NCBI GenBank assembly: GCA_014338405.1
Contig: JTDE01000304.1
Span: 225,448-289,447 of the forward strand
Origin: Paragonimus skrjabini miyazakii
Taxonomy: Eukaryota; Platyhelminthes; Trematoda; Plagiorchiida; Troglotrematidae
DNA length: 64,000 nt
Reading direction: 5' to 3'
Part shown: positions 57,216 to 64,000 of the stretch, one piece after another
How the letters are laid out: each line of letters begins with the position of its first letter
How positions within the stretch are numbered: position 1 is the stretch's first letter
Program-made: the position numbers and the translations under genes
The notes under the pieces: model-generated
What the model was told of the DNA's origin: nothing
The model's database searches: none
The model's input: only the letters and a program-made list of their open reading frames with translations

Positions 57216-59584
57216 CTGTATCAAACTGCGGTATTCCAAATACAGACCATGAAATGTGCATATATGCAGTAGTCCTTCGCTAGTGTTAGTGTATTTTTTA
57301 TCGGGAAATAAACATACCCTCCAGCTGTCTCTCATCTTTAGAAAGACAGACAAGTTGAGAGTTCAAACAGCCCGCTGGTATGATAATGTCAGAGTGTACA
57401 TTATGCTTTATAAGGGAAACGATGACGTCATAAATTGTGTTCTTGGAGACATCTGAATGACTGTCCGTTCAAACTTACGCCGATATAATGGATTCAGAAT
57501 GCCTCTCTGATTTGGGAAGAGAGACATTAATCACGTACTGAGTCTAACGGTGCATAAGCGGCTGCTTACTGCAACTCGGTCACGTAGAGAGTGTAATATT
57601 CTGCAGTTCAGTGTGACCGGTACAGGGTTACTTTGATTAGCTATGTCTGCTGCGGGACCTTCAGAGTGATTGGTAGAAGCGATGGTCGGGAGAAGCTTAA
57701 GAGTCCAATCTGATAGTAAAGTGGTGGTGGGGAGTCAGCAGTAAATGTTTTTGCCTATCCACCCTGCTATATTCAGCAGACAGAACGACTCGATTTACAC
57801 TGCGAGATGGCTGATGCAGCACCAAATTAACAGTGTTGTGAGTATTCACCGTTGTGTGTTGGCTGAGATACTGCCAAGACGTCCAGACCTAGGCAGTAGG
57901 ACGATTGGGGCTCCCAGTAAAATCCCGTGGCTCAAATACCTGTACCGTAAGCCGACGAGTGTGTGGCAGTTTGCCAGGCCTGGTATCTTTTCTGGAAAAT
58001 AATGCCAACCTTTTTCCAACTCCCGACATGCAGGATCGGGAGACCAAGGTTTGACAGACCTTTACCTATAGGCCTGCCAAGTATTGGGGACTTTCCCGGT
58101 GTCATCACCAAGTTTCGTCTAGGATTTGTGTTTTACCTCATATGCTAACTAGGATGTGCGTTGTTTTCTTCTCTTCTTTATATGGTCAGTTCTAAAAATA
58201 TTGGTGTACACAATCAATCGAGTACTGCACAGTTTTGGCTGACTGCACATATTGATGATTGCAACAGTGAAACACAATGAATGAAGTCGACTCATAGCCG
58301 TATTGTACATTATAATTCATGTAAATATAACACAAAATTTCCGGCTGCAGTGAGTCTTATCTGTGATGTTTCTGTAGGATTTTGATTAATTAGTAAAAGC
58401 TAGGGTTCGTTCTATATGATACCTGCACCAGAATCTACAAATTATTGCATGGATGTGGACCAGATGAGCATTAATAATCGATTTCAATTGCAGTTATGAG
58501 GAAAGTTAATCTTCAGTTCACTTGTCTCACCATATGGTCTGCACTTGGTCTGTAGGGAACAGAGGTTTCAAATTTTCGCTGGCACGGTCTGGATCACTGT
58601 GTGCTGGGCTTGTTGGATTTTCCCTATTTTAGCCAGCAGATGAGGTATTTGGGCTTTCATCTCTTCCCAATTTCCGCTTCCTTTACTAGTCCGCTGATCT
58701 TTTGAATGAACTTTATGGGCCTCGTTGGCCCAAAGACAGTTAAAATCATGTGCTATCTAGTTGCACACATATTATGATCTAAAAGATCTCATTTGGCAAA
58801 GTTTTGGCCGATAAGAATTCATTCTACCCTGAAGACTTATGATTAACTTTATACGTTGTCTACTGTTTATTGCACTAGAGACGATAACCTTCCGATGATA
58901 TTTTACTTTATGTTTTTTTCTGGAAGATGCTCCACTTTTTCACTTATTAAAACTGACAACAAGTCAGGTTGGGTCAAGTAGCATCGCTTCTGGTGATGGT
59001 CGGGCTATGTCAAGATTTTGCGAAACCAAGCCTCGTTGATCTCAATGTGTCTCAATAAACAAAACAGTCAAGGCTTTAATCCATTTCATCAGAAAAGCAC
59101 CTTAGCTGACCGTGCGATTATATTTAAGCGGATATTTCGGTAAGATAGAATACTTGTCACATAAGTATACACGGCCACTGCCGCTGCTGGCGTCACGTTT
59201 TTTTTCTAAACACTGGTTGCCTGGTTACCTGCTGGGGCCCCGGACTGGGAAAGAGTGAAGAAACATCTTACAAAGGATTATTAGCCATACGAAATAGAAT
59301 AATGTGATGGAGAGAAGCCTAAAATATAAAGGAGAAATACGTAATATTATCCATTTCAAGAGCTGGCAAACGAATTCAGAAAACACCGACAGCCAGCATT
59401 TGTCAGATATGTATTTGAAAGCGCTTGACATTGTGGCAAGTACCAATTCTACTGGCAATTTGTTCTAAGCATTCGCCACTCTCCAATATCAGGAGTGAGC
59501 CCAAATATTTTTTCTCTTGCAACTTCAAAATGTGTCAGAATTTTCTTTCGTTTGAGAGACTACATTTAAATGACCAAGCGTGAT
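57216..59584. other. Transposable-element-rich DNA, not resolved
   Basis: No host gene seen. Overlapping plus-strand ORFs at 57745-58148 and a protein-like minus-strand stretch at about 58575-58735 (GSGNWEEMKAQIPHLLAKIG) are likely element debris but were not classified. Confidence 0.4.
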
Positions 59585-60560
59585 TTTTATTCCATGCTGA
59601 TAAGTTTGACATACATTTTTATAGTTTAATGTTGTGCTCGTTTATGTCCTTAACGAAGTATGAATTCCAGGCCTGTATACAGTATTTATGACGCGGCCAC
59701 AAAAACGTCTTGAGAGAAAGACTTCTGCTTACTGCGAATCCGTGGTCTTCCCAAGTAGATACAGTGTTCTGTTGGCCTTCCGTGCAGCAACTGTTATTTA
59801 TATTAATAGCTATATACTCATTTCTACTTGGATCTTTGAAACCTTCATATTTTGTGTTCAATCCAGCAACACAGGAACTCCCGGCCTTGCTACCTGTCTA
59901 GGATTAGCCTCTAATTTACTTCCAATATCAGCTTGCATTTGGTTATTTCCACCGGTAGATCTCACAATAATATCAACTGGTGGATTTTATCTGTAGCATC
60001 CTACGTGAATGTCTTATTTGGACGGCCAAATAACTCCATGTCGCTTGCAAACATATAGTACTTGCAAGACCAAAAGAGCGCTAAGTCTTTGATATAAATC
60101 AGAAATGGTTTGGGCCCTAAAACAGACTCTCGCGAAACTCCAGTCTGTGTAACCTCTGAACCTAACTGAGCGCATTTTAATTTAACATGGAACGCTCAAC
60201 CCTTATTGAAACCCCTGAAGACAAGGTGGATGTCCCAGGCCTGCTGTCAAGGAAGTCATAGGTATTTCTAACGTATGAATAGCGCGATTCGACATTTCAC
60301 TCCGATTAAAATTTTTGGAGTTTTGTTAAAAAATGAGCACAATTTCGTTAGGCATTATCGGCTATTCACAGATAAACAGGTGTTTGTGAAGCAGCTTATT
60401 TTGTTGAGCTATTAAAATTTCGTTCTTTGTGACATTGTCTACAATCTCATCCATGACCATGTGTGGCGACCTGAAGATTTCACTGGTCTACCTGCGGTAT
60501 TACCGAAAAATATCACCAATCACATAGTGGCATATTTTACCAAGGTTAGTGAGAAGGTTT
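59585..60560 (-). mobile_element. Second L2/CR1-type reverse transcriptase remnant
   Basis: Minus strand reads, across frames, ESVLGPKPFLIYIKDLALFW, then a decayed YMFADD-like MFASDMELF, DLPVEITKCKLIL, and KYCIQAWNSYFVKDIN. This is the order of an L2/CR1-type reverse transcriptase. It differs clearly from the two closely related copies at 8 and 36 kb, so it is another family or a much older copy. Confidence 0.8.
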
Positions 60561-61134
60561 GCATGATGTGTGCCGTGCGATCGTTTATCCGCATACCATG
60601 TGACTATGTGGCGTTAACCTGAACCACATATCCGGTTAACTCACTCGTCTACCGTCTGTTCATAACCTCCTTAGCTAATTTGCATGTCTGTGCCTTTCGT
60701 GGATTCATGAGACCACATGCACATTTCGTTCAACGAATACTCAGTTTTTATTTTCAATGGATTTTCTGTAGTTCCCGTTCGATGAGGTCGTATCAGCAAA
60801 AACCGATTTATTGCACGGGCAGTAAACTTGACTATAAGCAGGACAGCATAGAAAGTTGCGAGTTTTTCAATGGTTTCACCGAGATATTTTGCGCCAAATA
60901 CTCTGAGGAATGCCGATGGATAAGGTTATGTGCTTTGTCACTGAGCACCGATGTATAACAAACCAGCACGCATATACACAAACGTAAGACTATGATCTCA
61001 AGCAAGGCTATAGTCTCTATGGCGTTTAGCACGCCATTAGTTCGTGAGATCTTTCCGGTTGTCGCTTCGTATACAGAGATATACACCATTACATTCAAAA
61101 CCCGCAATCATTCAGCTCTCAAGAGAGCCGTCCG
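60561..61134. other. Unassigned DNA
   Basis: ORFs of 65-92 codons on both strands (60680-61189) without recognised domains. Confidence 0.4.
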
Positions 61135-61508
61135 CTATAGCTACGTGGTCGTAGTCTGTAAGCGCAGTAAGTTGCACAAACCATCATAAGTTTACACCTG
61201 TATTGGTCGGGACAGTAAGAATAAATTAATGGTTGTCGTCTTTGAAAAAAGTTCCAAGAGACCTTATAATAAAGTGGAGTGTATGCAAGATAGTTGAAAA
61301 CGCTCCTGTTGGGTTTGAAAAGTGCACCAATAAGATATATATAATCATGTCTAAATGTAGCGGGATACAACGTAGAAGTTGGCTGATATAAACAACTCAT
61401 TAGACCGTTGTAGTCTATATATGTCATTTTAAATCTATGGCAATATAAACGTTCGTGTGCGCTCTGTGCAAACTGAAGCATTCACAGACTACGACCATGT
61501 AACTATAG
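61135..61508. mobile_element. MITE-like element with terminal inverted repeats
   Basis: 61135-61159 and 61484-61508 are inverted copies matching at 23 of 25 positions, with weaker similarity continuing about 25 bp inward. The 374-bp unit has no convincing coding content. Target-site duplications were not identified. It could be part of the adjacent MULE end. Confidence 0.45.
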
Positions 61509-61516
61509 ATACATGG

Positions 61517-61552
61517 TTATATAGTTATAGTTATAGTTATGGTTATAGTTAC
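61517..61552. repeat. TATAGT hexamer array
   Basis: Imperfect tandem array of TTATAG/AGTTAT units immediately beyond the right inverted repeat, running into TA-rich DNA. Confidence 0.75.
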
Positions 61553-61739
61553 ATTGTTATATATATAGCAACGTCCTCGAGCATGTACGCTACAGCTACA
61601 TGGTTAGTTTCCCCTATCGGTATCCCCCCACCCTGTGACACGGTTCCCCCCTACCGCATCCCGTCAACCCTGTGCACCCTGTGAGCCGATCAGATGTTTT
61701 CTTAATTCCTATGTCGTGATTGGTTTGCACTCGCAATAA

Positions 61740-64000
61740 ATGTGCGGGACGGCATCCGAAGAGCACCGAAAGAATGATTTGTCTGAATTGTTCCAGGAGC
61801 ACTTTGGTAGTGTCGTGTCCCCATGGCAGTTTCCGAGCCTAGATGCGGTGGGAGCGGAGCTTAAACTTTTTGAGGTTCAATCTGGCTCATCTTACTGCAT
61901 CAGATCAACCGAACCTGCGGTCGGTGATCATAAGAGACGCGTCTCCGCATGCATCCGTAGGGTGCAAGCTTTACGCTCATCTTCCGATGTTCGAGAACGA
62001 CCAAACGTCCAAACGGGATGCTCGTCATTCTTCAACATCAACCGGAACATTAGCGGAGGATTTCGAGTGACCAAGTGCGTCATGCTTCACAACCATCATT
62101 GCGACACGAATGCGGCAAAATACGAGGCAGCAAGGCGTCGCCTAACCCCGGAAGAAATTAACTAAATTCGACCATGGCTGCTCAACGGAACGGTATCTTT
62201 CAACGTGACTCAACACATCCTCCTGCATTTCGACAAGAAGACAACGACGAAGGATGTTTGCAACCTTCGTGCGCGCCTGTTTGCGAAAATAAACACGGTT
62301 GACTACCTAGGTCGTTTGAATGCCCAATTGAACACAACTGGTAAGTGCTTTTTAAACGTAGATGCTGAGAATCGTTTAACACATTTCATGTTCATGAGTA
62401 ATGAACAGATAAAATTTTGTCGGCGCTACCCCGAGGTCATTGGTATAGACGCCACTTACAGGAGTTGTAAGGAGCGATACAGTTTGTTTGTTTTAGTTGT
62501 TGTAGATGCTAGTGGAGTCGGCCTACCAGTCTGTTTTGGTTGGCTTTCAAATGAAACTACGGTAGCTATCGCGACGTTTCTCCGGCAGTTCATCATATTC
62601 GTTGGACCAGTGGACACAAAGACAATGATCATGGACGATAGTGCGGCGATACGAGCGGCAATAACCCAGGAGCTGTCGCACGTCCGTCAACTGCTGTGCC
62701 GAGTGCACATTTTATGTAACGTACGCAATAGGACTCCAAACTAGACTCTGCACAAATGGTTCCTGATCGCTATGCTGACACGTAACCGCTGGAGGTACGC
62801 TGCAGCCTTAGCCATTAAGCAGACTACGGACGGGTCGTTCTACAATGAGTACCTGATGCCCAGGCTTATTAGGAGATCTGAAAAATGGATCAATTGCCGC
62901 AGCCCGAAGATCCCGACATTCGGCAGGCGGGACAACAACTTCGTCGAAGCAACCCATCGTCCAATAAAGCGGCACAACTTGAACGCCCACATACGAATCT
63001 GGCAGGCAATTGAGCGCACGACCGCTATCCTTGACCACATTATCAACGACCGTCAGGCACTGCTCGTCTCTGCCTACCGCTCATACCCGCTCATCAATAA
63101 TCGTGAAGATTACCTGGGGTTGAGTAGTCGTTTGGTCCCAAAGGCCGTGCAGCTCCTGTCCACATACGTTGCGGACGAAAGCCAGTTGACGTTCACCGCT
63201 TCTTCGACGGGGATTACCTTGACGGACAGCAACAACATCTACAACGTCAATCCAACTGCGTGGAATTGCGGCTGTCCGTTTGCGGTGGAGTACCTTTTAC
63301 CATGTAGCCACTCCCTGCATGTGTTTCAGTCGTTCGGCTGGAATATAGAAAACTTTCCCCTTGTTCCTAGATGGACAAGAGGTTTCAACGGAATTTTAGA
63401 AATCCCTATCGGGAACTATGACTCGCCGAGAAAAACCGACGTCCGATCCTCCGGAGTGGCAGCGTTCACAGAGCTGGGGATGATGGCGAAGAGGCAACTG
63501 GATGACACAACATTCAACCAACTGCTGGATGAATTACGTGAGCTTCTTCGCAATGGTGTCCGCAGCGATCTTCCTCCGTACTTCATTCCGATGACTGGTG
63601 CACCAACGGACACCAGCAACGTATCCATTGTAACCCTGGACCTTCCGGATAGTCCATCTAACAAGGAAATGGAACCCGCAGTTTCACCGCAACTAGCAGC
63701 TTCAACACCGGCACCCGCAACTCCTGCAGATTTCGAAAATGTCAACTTATTTCGGTGCCCCCAGGTGCCGAAACGTCAAAGATTTGACCCGGTGCAACGT
63801 CCTGCTACAAGTGAACCACAACCGGGACCCAGTACGGTGCCAATAGGTATGTCAACAATGGAATCAAGTTCGGATATCTGCGGTGAGTGCGGAAAAAGGG
63901 AATCACCGGCTGAAGATCAGAGCATTAACAACTGGATCAAATGTCAATTTTGCCCCCGGTGGTATCACTGGGATTGTGACTTTACGCCGTTCTTCTATCA
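61740..64000 (+). pseudogene. MULE-type DNA transposase, two in-frame stops, cut by the window edge
   Basis: One frame runs from ATG 61740 to the window end, broken by TAA at 62163-62165 and TAG at 62742-62744. In order it shows a FAR1/WRKY-like zinc region (CVMLHNHHC near codon 120), then the MULE transposase core. Its D237 sits in GIDATY, D299 in MDDS and E403 in NNFVEATH, giving a DDE triad. A SWIM finger follows (C510-x-C512-x9-C522-x-H524), then a Ser/Pro/Thr-rich linker. A PHD-like finger from codon 714 (CGECG, WIKCQFCPRWYHWDC) is last. The frame after codon 335 is fully open for more than 415 codons, so decay is recent or the stops are polymorphic. GC content and codon use are clearly higher than in the surrounding AT-rich DNA. 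Its DNA-cutting role is inferred from the family. Confidence 0.88.

Noticed and set aside
1..64000. CRISPR arrays, bacterial operons or rRNA
   Set aside because: None seen; the window is intron-rich eukaryotic DNA.

Overview
The window is eukaryotic. It has long AT-rich introns with GT..AG borders, no operons, TATA boxes and AATAAA signals, and many decayed non-LTR retrotransposons. Extracellular-matrix Ig/LDLa exons, a meig1 gene, RTE- and CR1/L2-type elements and a possible outron-type acceptor together suggest a parasitic flatworm, most likely a digenean fluke. The species cannot be fixed from the sequence. All gene models below were assembled by eye from splice sites and reading phase.

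Layout. Positions 1-7750 hold no gene I can support. A nearly full-length but broken CR1/L2-type retrotransposon lies on the minus strand at about 7765-10800, with a 100-N assembly gap inside it. From 13121 to 42228 on the plus strand runs the main gene: 12 coding exons joining in phase to an 853-residue secreted protein. It has a signal peptide, six Ig domains, three LDL-receptor class A modules and one Ig domain, the arrangement of the N-terminal part of perlecan (HSPG2 / UNC-52). It stops exactly where perlecan would continue into its laminin-type region. The stop is followed 8 nt later by a donor and a 3'UTR exon with poly(A) signals at 43271-43377.

The introns are not empty. Intron 9 (29061-35529) holds two plus-strand exons that fit the phase of exon 9 and could give a shorter isoform with a different tail. 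It also holds minus-strand exons that look like a nested antisense gene; the two converge on overlapping poly(A) signals near 31421-31429. Intron 10 carries a second, inverted CR1/L2 copy (about 36130-37500). Intron 11 carries a Cys-rich antisense ORF.

Downstream, a 373-bp long inverted repeat (44122-44494 / 46100-46471) brackets 1.6 kb. On the minus strand, two exons (51141-51251 and 48733-48909) encode a complete 95-residue MEIG1. From 49.4 to 60.6 kb the DNA is largely retrotransposon debris: a Pol III-type SINE-like unit, an RTE 3' end with an (ATG)n tail, RTE reverse transcriptase pieces, and another L2/CR1-type piece. At the right edge a MULE-type DNA transposase (61740 to beyond 64000) has DDE, SWIM and PHD-like motifs but two in-frame stops.

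The two confident host genes are unrelated in function: a basement-membrane protein and a ciliary/sperm adaptor.
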